Source: an uncultured Thalassolituus sp. | Lineage (GTDB): Bacteria; Pseudomonadota; Gammaproteobacteria; Pseudomonadales; Oceanobacteraceae | Reading direction: 5' to 3' | DNA: 64,000 nt | Assembly (NCBI RefSeq): GCF_950066645.1 | Contig: NZ_CATMFB010000001.1 | Location: 248,001-312,000, forward strand | In this document: in pieces, positions 42,964 to 52,852 of the stretch | Layout of the letters: each line of letters begins with the position of its first letter | How positions within the stretch are numbered: the first letter of the stretch is position 1 | Notes under the pieces: model-generated | Told to the model about the DNA's origin: nothing | What the model saw: the letters and a program-made list of their open reading frames with translations, nothing else | Database searches by the model: none | Program-made: the position numbers and the translations under genes

Positions 42964-44616
42964 TCAGTCTTTGATCAGGTAGTTGATGTATTCATCGCGC
43001 AGGGTGCGTTTCTGAAGTTTGCCGGTTGCTGTGTGGGGGAGATCATCAACGATAAGAATGTCGTCGGGCATCCACCACTTAGCGATCTTGCCCTCCAGGT
43101 AACCGTAAACACTCTCTTTGGAGACTTCCTTACCCGCCACCGGAACGACGAACAGCAGCGGGCGCTCGTCCCATTTCGGATGCTTCACCCCAATCACACA
43201 GGCTTCCGCCAGGTCAGGGTGACCTACGGCGGCATTTTCGAGGTCAATGGACGAAATCCATTCACCGCCGGACTTCACCACGTCTTTTGCCCGGTCGACA
43301 ATCTGCAGGTAACTGCCGGGATCGATCACGGCAATATCGCCGGTATCAAACCACTGACGCCCCTCTGAGTCGGTGAAAAAGGCATCGGGCTTATCGGTTT
43401 TGTAGTAACCGCTCAGTACCCAGGGCCCGCGGACTCTGAGATAGCCCCGGCTGGTGCCATCGTGTGGTAATGCCTTGCCGTCGTCGTCAAAAATTTCCAG
43501 CTCGATGCCGAACATGGGCTTTCCGGCGGTGGTCTGTATGCGATAGCGTTCTTCGTCACTCATACCGCTCATCGCTTTGGTGGGAGCGCCGAGCGTGGCA
43601 AGTGGTGACGTTTCGGTCATCCCCCAGATGGGTAGCAGGTAAATACCGAAATCCTTGTCGAGGGTCTCGACCAGTGAGCGGGGCGACGCAGAACCGCCGA
43701 CGCCGACGGTTTTTACGGAAGGAATTCTCAGGTCATTGGCCTTCAGATAATCCACGAGGCGCAACCACACCGTAGGAACTCCCAACATAAGATCCACCTG
43801 TGCGAGGTCAATCAGTTCGTACAGATCCGGGCCATCCATCCCATCGCCAGGCAGAACCAGACTGGCCCCCGACATCGGGGCGATGTACGGCATCCCCCAG
43901 GCACAGACGTGATACATGGGCACAACGGGCATCACGACGCTGTCCTGTCCGACACTGAGCGCATCCGGATTGCGGCTGGCGTAGGCGTGCAGCACAGTCG
44001 ACGCATGAGAGTAGAGTACGCCTTTCGGATTTCCTGTGGTTCCCGAGGTGTAACACAGGCAGGCAGCTGTATCAGCCGGAAACTCAGGCCAGTCGAAGAT
44101 ATCTGGCTGTGCTGCCAGCAGCGTTTCGTAATTGTGGACGTTGGGCAGACTGGTGTCGGGCATCTGCTCCGGGGCGATCATCACGATAAAGCCTTTTACC
44201 GAGGTCAGCCTGTCGGCTACCGGTTCAAGCAGCGGAACAAAACACGCGTCGACGAACACGTAGCAGTCTTCCGCATGGTTGATGATGTATTCCACCTGTT
44301 CGGCATAGAGGCGGGGGTTCACCGTGTGGCAGATGGCGCCGATCCCTGAAATCCCGTAATAACACTCAAAATGGCGATAGCCGTTCCAGGCCAGAGTCGC
44401 GACCCGGTCGCCCGGCTGGACACCCAGAGAGATCAGACAGTGAGCCAGTTGCTTGCTGCGGCGCAGAGCTTCGCGGTAGGTGTATCTGTGAATATCGCCT
44501 TCCAGCCGGCGGCTGATTATTTCTGCATTGCCGTGGTGGGCGGCCGCGTACTCAAGCAGGTCACTGATCAGCAGAGGCTGCGTCATCATCTGTCCGTTCA
44601 TCACGCTGGTCGTCAT
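42964..44616 (-). CDS. Fatty-acyl-CoA ligase (AMP-dependent synthetase)
   Basis: About 550 aa. Seen: the AMP-binding P-loop CYTSGTTGNPKGVLYSHAS, TVNPRLYAEQVEYIINHAE, GMTETSPLATLGAP, the adenylation-domain hinge GDIAVIDPGSYLQIVDRAKD, and the C-terminal catalytic lysine in TATGKLQKRTLRDEY. Most like the medium/long-chain or methylmercaptopropionate (DmdB-like) acyl-CoA ligases; substrate chain length not decidable. ATG 44616 is preferred over 44625 because GAAGGA lies 8 bases before it. Confidence 0.87.
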   Translation of the reverse strand: MTTSVMNGQMMTQPLLISDLLEYAAAHHGNAEIISRRLEGDIHRYTYREALRRSKQLAHCLISLGVQPGDRVATLAWNGYRHFECYYGISGIGAICHTVNPRLYAEQVEYIINHAEDCYVFVDACFVPLLEPVADRLTSVKGFIVMIAPEQMPDTSLPNVHNYETLLAAQPDIFDWPEFPADTAACLCYTSGTTGNPKGVLYSHASTVLHAYASRNPDALSVGQDSVVMPVVPMYHVCAWGMPYIAPMSGASLVLPGDGMDGPDLYELIDLAQVDLMLGVPTVWLRLVDYLKANDLRIPSVKTVGVGGSASPRSLVETLDKDFGIYLLPIWGMTETSPLATLGAPTKAMSGMSDEERYRIQTTAGKPMFGIELEIFDDDGKALPHDGTSRGYLRVRGPWVLSGYYKTDKPDAFFTDSEGRQWFDTGDIAVIDPGSYLQIVDRAKDVVKSGGEWISSIDLENAAVGHPDLAEACVIGVKHPKWDERPLLFVVPVAGKEVSKESVYGYLEGKIAKWWMPDDILIVDDLPHTATGKLQKRTLRDEYINYLIKD

Positions 44617-44819
44617 GGCCGTCATCCTTCACAAAGTGGTCGGTTCAGATTAAGAGCAGTTTTGACAGTCCGCCACTGCAAACGTGCAGTTTGTTAGGCA
44701 ATTTCATCAGACTGGTATTTCCTCAGGCGTACGGCTAAGGTTCACTCTTCTCAGGATGATCTGAATGGCGCTGGTTGACCGTACAGAGAATCGTCAGATT
44801 GAATTACCGGGACCCCTGC

Positions 44820-45386
44820 ATGAATTACCTGATTTCAGGTCTGCTTCTGTTCGTTGTGCTTCACTCTCTTCGGATCGTTGTACCCTCATTTCGCGACCGG
44901 CTGATCGCAGGGCTTGGCAAACCGCTCTGGTTCAGTATTCACGGTGTATTGTCACTGGTCAGTCTCTGGTTAATTGCTGCAGGTTACGGGGAAAGCCGCC
45001 AGTCTCCGTTGTGGATATGGTTTCCACCGCTGTGGCTGAATCACGTCACGCTTCTGCTGATGCTTGTTTCATTTGTCTATTTAGTCGGAGGGCTGGTGCC
45101 AGGCTCTCATATACGGCGTTTTGTCCGCGCGCCGGTTACCTTCGGGGTGATTCTCTGGAGTACGGCTCATCTGCTGAGTAATCCCACAACTGCGGACATG
45201 TTGCTGTTCGGGACGTTCTTTGTCTGGGCACTGCTGCTGCAGCGCCACGTGCTCAGCCGGCCACACGAGCCAGCGTCAGCGACTCTTTCGCGCACTCTGC
45301 TTGCGTTGGCAGGCGCATTGGCAGCCTATCTTCTGGTGTTGTTCTGGCTTCATTCCGCCCTCATCGGTGTCAGTCCTTTGTCGTGA
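44820..45386 (+). CDS. NnrU family membrane protein
   Basis: 188 aa, about five hydrophobic helices. LLLFVVLHSLRIVVPSFRDRL and FGVILWSTAHLLSNPTTADMLLFGTFFVWAL match the NnrU/isoprenoid-enzyme-like family (MddA/NnrU). No denitrification gene is next to it. GGGA is 8 bases before ATG 44820. Confidence 0.82.
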   Translation: MNYLISGLLLFVVLHSLRIVVPSFRDRLIAGLGKPLWFSIHGVLSLVSLWLIAAGYGESRQSPLWIWFPPLWLNHVTLLLMLVSFVYLVGGLVPGSHIRRFVRAPVTFGVILWSTAHLLSNPTTADMLLFGTFFVWALLLQRHVLSRPHEPASATLSRTLLALAGALAAYLLVLFWLHSALIGVSPLS

Positions 45387-45405
45387 TTGCATAGATCCGG
45401 CCACC

Positions 45406-45427
45406 AATAGGACACTTCAGGACAGAA
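45406..45427 (+). repeat. Possible isolated REP-like sequence
   Basis: AATAGGACAC (45406-45415) is identical to the core of the repeats upstream of the RAYT gene at 3090-3127, and AGGACA recurs at 45419-45424. It lies in the intergenic space between the NnrU-like and C39-like genes. Short enough to be chance. Confidence 0.25.
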
Positions 45428-45507
45428 TAGTGACGCGGAATCACCTGTTATCAGACAGGTGTACAGTTATTATTCCGGCCTTAACAGACAACAGGCCAGA
45501 TGTTCCG

Positions 45508-46026
45508 ATGAAATGGATTTACTCCTTACTGCTGGTGGTCAGCATGACCGTGATGACCGCTTCTGCTGATAATGCTGAGCTGGAGTCCTCGGGGTGTGCG
45601 CATATGTTGGCGACTCTGCTGAACGAGCGGGCCGGTCAGGCGCTGACCGAGGCGGATGCGTTCTGGCTGTTACTGTTAAACGGTGACGTGCAGAAAATTG
45701 CTGAAAGTAATGGCTTCAGCCTGATGGATATCCGCCTGGCGGCGAAGGCCGTGGGGGTTGAAGCACGTGCTTACCGTTCTGATGATTTGCTGCTGGATCT
45801 GGCCGAGCGTACCCGTGTTCAGAATGATGGTCCGTACCTGTTATTGCAGGACCGTACCGACGGAGCTGACCGGTTTATGCTGTACGACGGTGAAGAGGAC
45901 GGTTATGTCTGGCTGCGGGACCCGTTTGCCGGAAAGGTGAGAGTGCCAGCGAGTGAATTTAACGGTCTCTTTGTGCCGTATGTCGTCATTATTGAAGAGC
46001 AGAGCCCGGGATTCTCCGGGCTCTGA
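45508..46026 (+). CDS. Secreted C39-peptidase-like protein, probably inactive
   Basis: 172 aa with a signal peptide (IYSLLLVVSMTVMTASA). The layout follows C39 (papain-like) double-glycine peptidases: C30 in SSGCAHMLATLLN, then NGFSLMDIRLAAKAVGVEARAY, then PYLLLQDRTDGADRFMLYDG and YVWLRDPFAGKVRVPASEF. In active C39 enzymes a histidine stands where RFMLYD has R, so the catalytic dyad appears broken. It may be a binding or scaffold protein in the periplasm. No ABC exporter or bacteriocin gene is nearby. Confidence 0.6.
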   Translation: MKWIYSLLLVVSMTVMTASADNAELESSGCAHMLATLLNERAGQALTEADAFWLLLLNGDVQKIAESNGFSLMDIRLAAKAVGVEARAYRSDDLLLDLAERTRVQNDGPYLLLQDRTDGADRFMLYDGEEDGYVWLRDPFAGKVRVPASEFNGLFVPYVVIIEEQSPGFSGL

Positions 46027-46031
46027 CGCCA

Positions 46032-47210
46032 TCAGCGCTCGACTGCGAGCGCGACGCCCATGCCACCACCGATACAGAGTGTGGCCAGTCCCTTCGAGAC
46101 ATCCCGTTTTGCCATTTCGTGCAGGAGTGTGACCAGAATACGGCAGCCAGACGCGCCAATCGGGTGACCGAGCGCGATGGCTCCACCGTTGACGTTGATT
46201 CTGTCGGCGTCCCATTCGAGCCCTTTGTTGACCGACAGGGCCTGAACGGCAAAGGCTTCGTTTGCTTCTATCAGATCCAGATCGGCGACCGACCAGCCTG
46301 CTTTGGCCAGACATTTCTTCGTTGCCGGAATTGGGCCTGTGCCCATTATCCGTGGCTCGACCCCTGCGTTTGCATAGCCCCGGATGGTAGCCATGACCGG
46401 CAGGCCAAGCTCATCCGCTTTGGTTTTGCTCATCAGCATCACAGCCGCCGCGCCGTCATTCAGAGATGACGCATTGCCGGCGGTGACGCTGCCGTCTTTC
46501 TTGAACGCCGGGCGCATACCGGCGAGCTTCTCAGCGGTGGTGCCTGCGCGGGGATTTTCATCGGTGACAAAGATCAGTGGATCGCCTTTGCGCTGCGGGA
46601 TTTCCACGGGGGTGATTTCATCTGTGAAGCGCCCACTTTCAATGGCACTGATGGCTTTGCTCTGTGAAGCGGCGGCAAATGCATCCTGAGCTTCGCGGCT
46701 GATGTCGTAATCGCAGGCGATATTTTCGGCAGTGATGCCCATGTGGTAATCATTGAAGGCATCCCAGAGACCGTCGACGATCATTGTGTCGACCATAGTG
46801 ATCGGTCCCATGCGCTGCCCGTTACGGGAACCCGGCATCGCGTGCGGTGCATTCGACATTGATTCCTGACCGCCTGCGATAACGACATCCGCGTCGCCAC
46901 AGGCAATTGCCTGAGCTGCGAGGTGAACGGCTTTCAGGCCGGAGCCACATACTTTGTTAATGGTCATCGCAGGAACACTCGCTGGCAGCCCTGCTTTGAT
47001 GGCCGCCTGACGCGCCGGGTTCTGCCCGCTCGCGGCCGTAAGTACCTGCCCCATCAACACTTCACCGACCAATGCGGGGTCTATGCCGGTTTTTTTCAGC
47101 AGAGAATTGATAACAACAGAGCCCAGCTCGACAGCAGAAAGCGGGGCAAGTGAACCCCCGAAGCTGCCGATGGCAGTCCGGGTCGCAGCAACAATAACGA
47201 CGTCAGTCAT
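46032..47210 (-). CDS. Acetyl-CoA C-acetyltransferase (thiolase)
   Basis: 392 aa from ATG 47210. Acylated cysteine in [16 protein letters not shown], then [34 protein letters not shown] and the C-terminal [14 protein letters not shown]. Condenses or cleaves acetoacetyl-CoA; with the nearby PHA depolymerase it fits PHB metabolism (PhaA type). It lies between the C39-like gene and ectR; it could share a transcript with ectR, which ends 53 bp upstream of this start. Confidence 0.93.
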   Translation of the reverse strand: MTDVVIVAATRTAIGSFGGSLAPLSAVELGSVVINSLLKKTGIDPALVGEVLMGQVLTAASGQNPARQAAIKAGLPASVPAMTINKVCGSGLKAVHLAAQAIACGDADVVIAGGQESMSNAPHAMPGSRNGQRMGPITMVDTMIVDGLWDAFNDYHMGITAENIACDYDISREAQDAFAAASQSKAISAIESGRFTDEITPVEIPQRKGDPLIFVTDENPRAGTTAEKLAGMRPAFKKDGSVTAGNASSLNDGAAAVMLMSKTKADELGLPVMATIRGYANAGVEPRIMGTGPIPATKKCLAKAGWSVADLDLIEANEAFAVQALSVNKGLEWDADRINVNGGAIALGHPIGASGCRILVTLLHEMAKRDVSKGLATLCIGGGMGVALAVER

Positions 47211-47263
47211 GGAGGTCTCCAGTCTTTTCAGGTTATGACGTTCAGATTGACCGGCAGCTGCCC

Positions 47264-47833
47264 TCACGCATCAGGTGCGTGACGGTCAAGCTGGCCAAGA
47301 TCAAGAACAGGTGATGCATCAATATGCTGAGCATCCATCATATAGGCCACCCGCTCCAGGGATGCGAGAATCATACTCTGTTCCCAGTCACGGAGGTCCT
47401 GAAACTGCTGTACGAAGCTGTCCTGAAGTGGCTTCGGAGCATCAAGCAGGGCCTGATGCGCGTCGTCGGTCAGGTATACGTATACCTTGCGTTTGTCTGT
47501 GCTGCCACGTTCGCGCTTAACAAAGTTACGTTTCTCCAGTCTGTCGATGATGGTGGTCACCGTTGCCTGGGAAAGGCTCACTTTTGTCGCGATCTCACCA
47601 ACCGTGAGTTCTTCATGGCGTTGCAGTGTCTGCAATACCAGAAGTTGCGGAGACGTCAGCCCGGCGGTCTTGCTTAACTGGCGGGAGTGCAGATCTGTTG
47701 CACGGATAATCCGGCGCAGGGCAATCAGCACTTCTTCATAGCGATTAATACTCATTCTCTGTCTGCTGTCAGTCTTTTTGGGTAACTCCGTTATTTTACC
47801 TCTTTCCTGATATTTAGAGTACGAAATATTCAT
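47264..47833 (-). CDS. ectR: MarR-family regulator of the ectoine operon
   Basis: 189 aa. Winged helix: [56 protein letters not shown], quoted by its ends, followed by the wing [11 protein letters not shown]. Divergent from ectA. Known: EctR-type MarR regulators repress ect operons in methylotrophs and others, binding near the ectA promoter. GAGG precedes ATG 47833; ATG 47755 ([10 protein letters not shown]) is an alternative start. Confidence 0.85.
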   Translation of the reverse strand: MNISYSKYQERGKITELPKKTDSRQRMSINRYEEVLIALRRIIRATDLHSRQLSKTAGLTSPQLLVLQTLQRHEELTVGEIATKVSLSQATVTTIIDRLEKRNFVKRERGSTDKRKVYVYLTDDAHQALLDAPKPLQDSFVQQFQDLRDWEQSMILASLERVAYMMDAQHIDASPVLDLGQLDRHAPDA

Positions 47834-47890
47834 CGGGCCTCATTCTGGGGCTGCCCCCAAGGTTGTTGTGCGGATTATCATTTAGATCTC

Positions 47891-47919
47891 TATATATATT
47901 TCACACACATTCTGGACAA
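47891..47919 (-). promoter_or_regulatory. Putative sigma-70 promoter of ectR
   Basis: On the minus strand: TTGTCC (47914-47919), 17-base spacer, TATATA (47891-47896), about 58 bases before the ectR start. Back-to-back with the ectA promoter. Confidence 0.5.
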
Positions 47920-47995
47920 TATGTAAACAAATTGTTCGATTGATGCTCATAACCCAGCGGATTGTTAGACTTTGGTAGCAGTGAATTATTTAGGG

Positions 47996-48023
47996 TTGTA
48001 AATAAATTGCTTCGAACTATAAT
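47996..48023 (+). promoter_or_regulatory. Putative sigma-70 promoter of ectABC-ask
   Basis: TTGTAA (47996-48001), 16-base spacer, TATAAT (48018-48023), about 75 bases before the ectA start. The perfect -10 lies inside a palindrome (48011-48037) that is a good candidate operator. Confidence 0.65.
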
Positions 48024-48037
48024 ATTTAGAGTTCAAA
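48011..48037 (+). promoter_or_regulatory. Candidate EctR operator overlapping the ectA -10
   Basis: TTCGAACT (48011-48018) and AGTTCAAA (48030-48037) are inverted repeats with one mismatch, 11 bases apart, spanning the TATAAT. A MarR-family dimer bound here would block RNA polymerase. This is inference from position and symmetry. Confidence 0.5.
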
Positions 48038-48098
48038 CTAATTGACTACAGAGACGTAATGGCAATCGTTTTGTCGGTACGCGTACTCTGACGGAGAA

Positions 48099-48626
48099 AT
48101 GAATCAGATTCTGGCGCAGGCAGCGCCCAATGATACTGACCAGTCACAACGCATCCTTACTCTTCGCAAGCCCAATCCGGAAGACGGTGCGGGTGTTCAC
48201 GCTCTGATTGAGCGTTGTAAGCCTCTCGATACCAACTCAATGTACTGCAACCTGCTGCAGTGCTCGCACTTCCGCAACACGTCTGTTCTGGCGGAAGAGA
48301 AGGGCAATCTGGTTGGGTTTATTTCTGGATACCTGCTCCCTGAGCAGCCAGATACTTTATTCGTCTGGCAAGTGGCGGTGAGTGAAGAGGCTCGCGGACT
48401 TGGACTGGCCAGTCGCATGCTGAAAGAACTGGTTCAACGTCTTGCTCCAGGTGTCAGACACCTGCACACCAGTATCACTCCAGGCAATGAGGCGTCGTGG
48501 AACACGTTCCGCCGACTGGCCCGTGACCTGGAGGCCCCTCTGAATGAAAGGGTTATGTTCGATAAAGAACAACACTTCGATAGCCAGCACGACACAGAAA
48601 TGCTGGTTCACATCGGTCCTTTCTGA
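48099..48626 (+). CDS. ectA: L-2,4-diaminobutyrate acetyltransferase
   Basis: Second step of ectoine synthesis: acetylates diaminobutyrate. GNAT fold with acetyl-CoA loop ARGLGLASRMLKEL; NSMYCNLLQCSHFRNTSVLAE and SITPGNEASWNTFRRLARDL are EctA-specific segments. 175 aa. ATG 48099 follows GACGGAG. Confidence 0.96.
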   Translation: MNQILAQAAPNDTDQSQRILTLRKPNPEDGAGVHALIERCKPLDTNSMYCNLLQCSHFRNTSVLAEEKGNLVGFISGYLLPEQPDTLFVWQVAVSEEARGLGLASRMLKELVQRLAPGVRHLHTSITPGNEASWNTFRRLARDLEAPLNERVMFDKEQHFDSQHDTEMLVHIGPF

Positions 48627-48690
48627 TTTCTGCCACAGCACCCGGCAAACACACACACATATTTAAAAACGACAACCGAGGAACATTAAC

Positions 48691-49956
48691 ATGGGCATTT
48701 TTAAAGACCTTGAATCTAACGTACGAGGTTACTGTCGTTCATTTCCGGTAACTTTTACCAAAGCACAGAATGCAACCCTGACCGACAGCGAAGGCAATCA
48801 GTACATCGATTTTCTGGGTGGTGCTGGCACACTGAACTACGGTCACAACAACCCGGCTTTCAAAGACGCGCTGATCGATTACATTCAGTCAGACGGCATG
48901 ACGCACGGCCTGGACATGCACACGGAAGCTAAGGCGGCATTCCTTGAGACCTTCCGCGATCTGATTCTGGCGCCGCGTAACATGGACTATAAGGTTCAGT
49001 TCACAGGCCCGACTGGGACTAACGCGGTTGAAGCAGCACTGAAAATCGCCCGTAAAAATACCGGTCGTCAGACCATTGTGTCTTTCACCAACGGGTTCCA
49101 CGGTGTAACACAGGGCTCTGCAGCTGTTACTGCCAACGGGTATTACAAGAAGGCGAGTGGCCTGCCAACGACGGGTGTGCACTTTATGCCATTCGATGGT
49201 TACCTGGGTGACTTTAATACCCTGACGTATTTCGAAAAAGCGCTGAAGGACAAGTCATCTGGTCTGGGTCATCCAGCGGCGGTGATTGTTGAGTGTATCC
49301 AGGGCGAGGGCGGTCTGAATGTCGCTTCAAAAGAATGGATGCAGGGCCTTCAGGAACTGTGCAAACGCTACGACATGCTGCTGATTGTCGACGATATTCA
49401 GGCAGGTTGTGGTCGTTCAGGTACTTTCTTCAGCTTTGAAGAATTTGGTATCGAGCCAGATGTTATTACGCTGTCAAAATCGCTGAGTGGTTACGGTCTG
49501 CCGATGGCCATCGTGCTGCTGAAAGAAGAACTGGATATCTGGCAGCCAGGCGAACACAACGGGACATTCCGTGGTAACAACCACGCGTTCGTGACGTCGC
49601 GAAAAGCCCTTGAAACTTACTGGTCAGATTATCGTTTTGCTGAAGAAGTTCAGCACAAAGCCAGTGTTATCCGTCGTCGTCTGAAAGAAATTCAGGCCGA
49701 GAATGGCGGCCAGATGAAACACAAAGGTCGTGGCATTATGCAAGGCCTTGAATTCGCTAACGGTGAGATTGCCGGTGCGATTACTGAGCGGGCTTTCGAT
49801 AAAGGTCTGGTGATTGAAACCAGTGGTTCTGACGGCCAGGTTGTGAAGATTCTCGCGCCTCTGACCATTGAAGAAAGCACCCTGAACGCCGGTCTCGATA
49901 TTCTTGAGAAGGTGATCGGTGAAGTAATGGCAGAGCAGGTATCAAAGGCGTCCTGA
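48691..49956 (+). CDS. ectB: Diaminobutyrate--2-oxoglutarate transaminase
   Basis: PLP-dependent class III aminotransferase that makes L-2,4-diaminobutyrate from aspartate semialdehyde. Seen: [50 protein letters not shown] and the PLP lysine in [15 protein letters not shown]. 421 aa. GAGGAA precedes the ATG; it follows ectA by 64 bp. Confidence 0.97.
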   Translation: MGIFKDLESNVRGYCRSFPVTFTKAQNATLTDSEGNQYIDFLGGAGTLNYGHNNPAFKDALIDYIQSDGMTHGLDMHTEAKAAFLETFRDLILAPRNMDYKVQFTGPTGTNAVEAALKIARKNTGRQTIVSFTNGFHGVTQGSAAVTANGYYKKASGLPTTGVHFMPFDGYLGDFNTLTYFEKALKDKSSGLGHPAAVIVECIQGEGGLNVASKEWMQGLQELCKRYDMLLIVDDIQAGCGRSGTFFSFEEFGIEPDVITLSKSLSGYGLPMAIVLLKEELDIWQPGEHNGTFRGNNHAFVTSRKALETYWSDYRFAEEVQHKASVIRRRLKEIQAENGGQMKHKGRGIMQGLEFANGEIAGAITERAFDKGLVIETSGSDGQVVKILAPLTIEESTLNAGLDILEKVIGEVMAEQVSKAS

Positions 49957-50002
49957 ATCCGGACGCCACAGACCGACATTAACGAATTCAGGAAAAAACA
50001 GA

Positions 50003-50401
50003 ATGATTGTAAGAACACTGGAAGAATGTAAGAACAGCGAACGTGCCGTAAATGGTGGTAACTGGGAAAGCGTTCGTATGTTGTTGAAAGACGACAATAT
50101 GGGCTTCTCTTTCCACATCACCACAATTTTTGCAGGTACTGAAACTCCGATTCACTATCAGAATCATCTGGAGTCTGTGTATTGCATGTCAGGCTCAGGC
50201 GAGATTGAAACCTGTGATGACGGTAAGGTATATCAGATTCGTCCGGGAACGCTTTATATTCTGGACAAGCACGATAAACACCTGCTGCGGGCAACAGAAG
50301 ATATGCATATGGCGTGTGTATTTAATCCGCCGCTGAATGGTAAAGAAGTGCATGATGAAAATGGCGTCTATGCACTGGAAGCTGACGCAATTACTGACTG
50401 A
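50003..50401 (+). CDS. ectC: L-ectoine synthase
   Basis: Cupin enzyme that closes the ring to form ectoine. [21 protein letters not shown] is the standard N-terminus; the cupin core has [20 protein letters not shown] and [13 protein letters not shown] with metal ligands. 132 aa. 46 bp after ectB. Confidence 0.97.
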   Translation: MIVRTLEECKNSERAVNGGNWESVRMLLKDDNMGFSFHITTIFAGTETPIHYQNHLESVYCMSGSGEIETCDDGKVYQIRPGTLYILDKHDKHLLRATEDMHMACVFNPPLNGKEVHDENGVYALEADAITD

Positions 50402-50448
50402 GTCATCTCTCTGAAAGTCGAAAACTAAAACAAATAAGAGAGGAAAGT

Positions 50449-51906
50449 ATGACGGTCAGTCACAGCGTAGAGAAAATTGGCGGCACTTCAATGAGTCGCT
50501 ACGATGAAGTTCTGAATAATATCTGGAAGCGCCCTCAGTTGCCGAACGGTGGTGAACAGGAAACCATTTACCAGCGTGTATTTGTTGTTTCTGCTTATGC
50601 GGGTATGACCAACGGTTTGTTGGAGCATAAAAAGACCGGTGAGTCCGGTGTATATGCGTTATTTGCTGAGATGGATGATAAGCGCCCGTGGCAGCAGAAA
50701 CTGTACGAAGTGCAGGCGGCCATGCTGGCAATGAATGCCGAGATGTTTGAAGGGCAGGACATTGTCCGCAAGCGTGCGGACCAGTTTATCAGCGGTCGCA
50801 TTGATGACGTTCTGCAATGTCTTGAGCACCTTGAGAACGTCTGTAATTTCGGACACTTCCAGCTGGATGATCACCTGCACCGTGTTCGCGAAATGCTCAG
50901 TGCCCTGGGTGAAGCGCACAGTGCCTACAACTCAGTCCAGCTGCTGCAGCTGCATGATATTAATGCGCGCTTTGTTGATCTGACCAACTGGCGTTCTGAT
51001 CAGCAGCATAGCCTGGACGATCACATTCAACGTGCATTCGACGGTATCGATCTGGCGAAAGAAATGCCGATTGTGACGGGTTATACCCAGTGCCGCGAAG
51101 GCCTGATGAAAACGTATGATCGTGGTTACAGCGAGATGACCTTCTCGCGGGTTGCTACTGTGACGGGTGCTGCCGAAGCGATTATTCATAAGGAATATCA
51201 CCTGAGTACCGCTGATCCTATGATGGTCGGTGCTGAAAATGTTCACCCGATCGGGCTGACAAATTACGATGTCGCTGATCAGCTGGCGAACCTGGGGATG
51301 GAAGCGATTCACCCACGGGCTGCTGCAGGTCTGCGTAAGCGTAATATTGTGTTGCGTGTAAAAAATACGTTCGAGCCTGAGCATCAGGGCACAGAAATCC
51401 GTGCTGACTACAGCAGCGATACGCCTAAGGTAGAAATCATTGCCGGAACCCGGAATGTCTGGGCACTGGAAATGTTCGATCAGGATATGGTTGGCGATGC
51501 GACCTACGGTCAGAAAATGAATGATCTGGTGTTCGAGTCGGGTGTGAGAGTCCTGACCAAAGACTTTAATGCGAACACAGTGACTTTTTATCTGAAGGGC
51601 AATAAGCGTCGGATCAACTGGTTGATGGATCGCCTGCAGGCGACCTACACCACCGCTGACGTCCGTGTTGAAAAACTGGCGATGGTCAGTGCTATCGGTA
51701 GCGACATGAAGGTCCCGGGTCTGCTGACGTCTGCCGCAGGCGCGTTGTCAGATGCGGGTGTTAACGTGTTGTCCGTTCACCAGGCGATGCGTCAGGTCGA
51801 TATGATGTTTATCGTTGCCGATCAGGATTACGCCCCGGCTGTAAAAGCCTTGCACACCAGTCTGATTGAGAAAAGCGACGTCTGGAAACAGGCCCATACT
51901 GCATGA
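50449..51906 (+). CDS. ask: Ectoine-specific aspartate kinase (Ask_ect)
   Basis: 485 aa. EKIGGTSMSRYDEVL is the kinase start, and the large insert (about residues 90-190) with two C-terminal ACT-like parts (MVGDATYGQKMND and MVSAIGSDMKVPGLLTSAAGAL) is the layout of aspartate kinases encoded with ectABC. It feeds the pathway with aspartyl phosphate, by-passing lysine/threonine feedback. Ends in a 4-base overlap with the TPR gene. AGAGAGGA precedes the ATG. Confidence 0.94.
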   Translation: MTVSHSVEKIGGTSMSRYDEVLNNIWKRPQLPNGGEQETIYQRVFVVSAYAGMTNGLLEHKKTGESGVYALFAEMDDKRPWQQKLYEVQAAMLAMNAEMFEGQDIVRKRADQFISGRIDDVLQCLEHLENVCNFGHFQLDDHLHRVREMLSALGEAHSAYNSVQLLQLHDINARFVDLTNWRSDQQHSLDDHIQRAFDGIDLAKEMPIVTGYTQCREGLMKTYDRGYSEMTFSRVATVTGAAEAIIHKEYHLSTADPMMVGAENVHPIGLTNYDVADQLANLGMEAIHPRAAAGLRKRNIVLRVKNTFEPEHQGTEIRADYSSDTPKVEIIAGTRNVWALEMFDQDMVGDATYGQKMNDLVFESGVRVLTKDFNANTVTFYLKGNKRRINWLMDRLQATYTTADVRVEKLAMVSAIGSDMKVPGLLTSAAGALSDAGVNVLSVHQAMRQVDMMFIVADQDYAPAVKALHTSLIEKSDVWKQAHTA

Positions 51907-52796
51907 TACGAACCATGATGCATGTTTTTCTGTCGATGCTGTTATTTGTGTCGGCGCTCATGGTATTGCCCGACCGAGTACATGCAGATGAAGCATCCGC
52001 TGATGAAAAAGCGGAACAGACAATTGAGGCGCTGAACGCGCCTCTTTATTCTGCATTTACCGAACGCTATCTGTTGGATGAGGTGAAAAATCTTCGTCAG
52101 ATGCTGGCAGACACCCGGGTCGAATTTACCGAAAAACTCACCGACCGTGAGCTGAGTGTGGCCGACAAGGCTCTCACTTATGCGACGGATACCGTCACTT
52201 ATTTTTTCTATCTGATTGCCGGTGCTTCCACTTTACTGGTACTGGTTGGCTGGAATTCACTGCGCGAAATTAAAGACCGCGCGAGTGCACTGGCTAACGA
52301 AGAAATTAAGCGTATTACTGCGTCTTATGAGAACAGACTGGAAACACTGGAGCGCGAGCTGCACCATAAATCGCGTCATATTGCCCGGACTCAGGAAGAG
52401 ATTGAGCTGACCAACGAAGTTCACTCGCTCTGGCTGAAGGCCTCTCAGGAGTCTGTGCCTCAGAATAAAATCGCGATTTACGATCAGATTCTGGCGCTGC
52501 GACCGGACGATGTTGAAGCGCTGACTTATAAAGCAGATGCTGCGCTTCTGATGGGGCAGACACAGTGGGCGAACAGCCTCGCCAATCGAGCGCTTACCAT
52601 TGATCCTGACAACAGCCATGCGCTGTATCAGCGTGCCTGTGCTCATGCCGAGAGTGGATACCATGAGGAGGCCCTCAGGGATCTCGCAGATGCCATTGAA
52701 AAGTCTGAAGCACTTCGCGAGCAGGCTGAACTGGATCAGAGTTTTGAGAAACTCCGTTCCAATGACGACTTCATTCAACTCCTCCGCCGCAGTTAA
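51903..52796 (+). CDS. Membrane-anchored TPR protein overlapping the ectoine operon
   Basis: 297 aa. Order: signal peptide or N-terminal anchor (MMHVFLSMLLFVSALMVLP), a short periplasmic part of about 80 residues, a membrane helix (YFFYLIAGASTLLVLVGW), a coiled coil (LANEEIKRITASYENRLETLERELHHKS), then cytoplasmic TPR units (IAIYDQILALRPDDVEALTYKADAALLMG and similar, quoted by parts). Its ATG overlaps the ask stop by 4 bases, so it is translated with the ectoine genes. Not a known ect gene; I infer a scaffold or sensing role, without proof. Confidence 0.75.
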   Translation: MIRTMMHVFLSMLLFVSALMVLPDRVHADEASADEKAEQTIEALNAPLYSAFTERYLLDEVKNLRQMLADTRVEFTEKLTDRELSVADKALTYATDTVTYFFYLIAGASTLLVLVGWNSLREIKDRASALANEEIKRITASYENRLETLERELHHKSRHIARTQEEIELTNEVHSLWLKASQESVPQNKIAIYDQILALRPDDVEALTYKADAALLMGQTQWANSLANRALTIDPDNSHALYQRACAHAESGYHEEALRDLADAIEKSEALREQAELDQSFEKLRSNDDFIQLLRRS

Positions 52797-52807
52797 TGCG
52801 CATTTTT

Positions 52808-52852
52808 GGCGGCTTTGTCCTGCGTAGACAGGCCGCCACTCGTGATTTTTTC
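52808..52852 (+). terminator. Probable terminator of the ectoine operon
   Basis: GGCGGC (52808-52813) with GCCGCC (52832-52837) and, inside, TGTC with GACA, followed after 9 bases by T6 (52847-52852). It lies 12 bp after the TPR gene stop. Confidence 0.5.
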
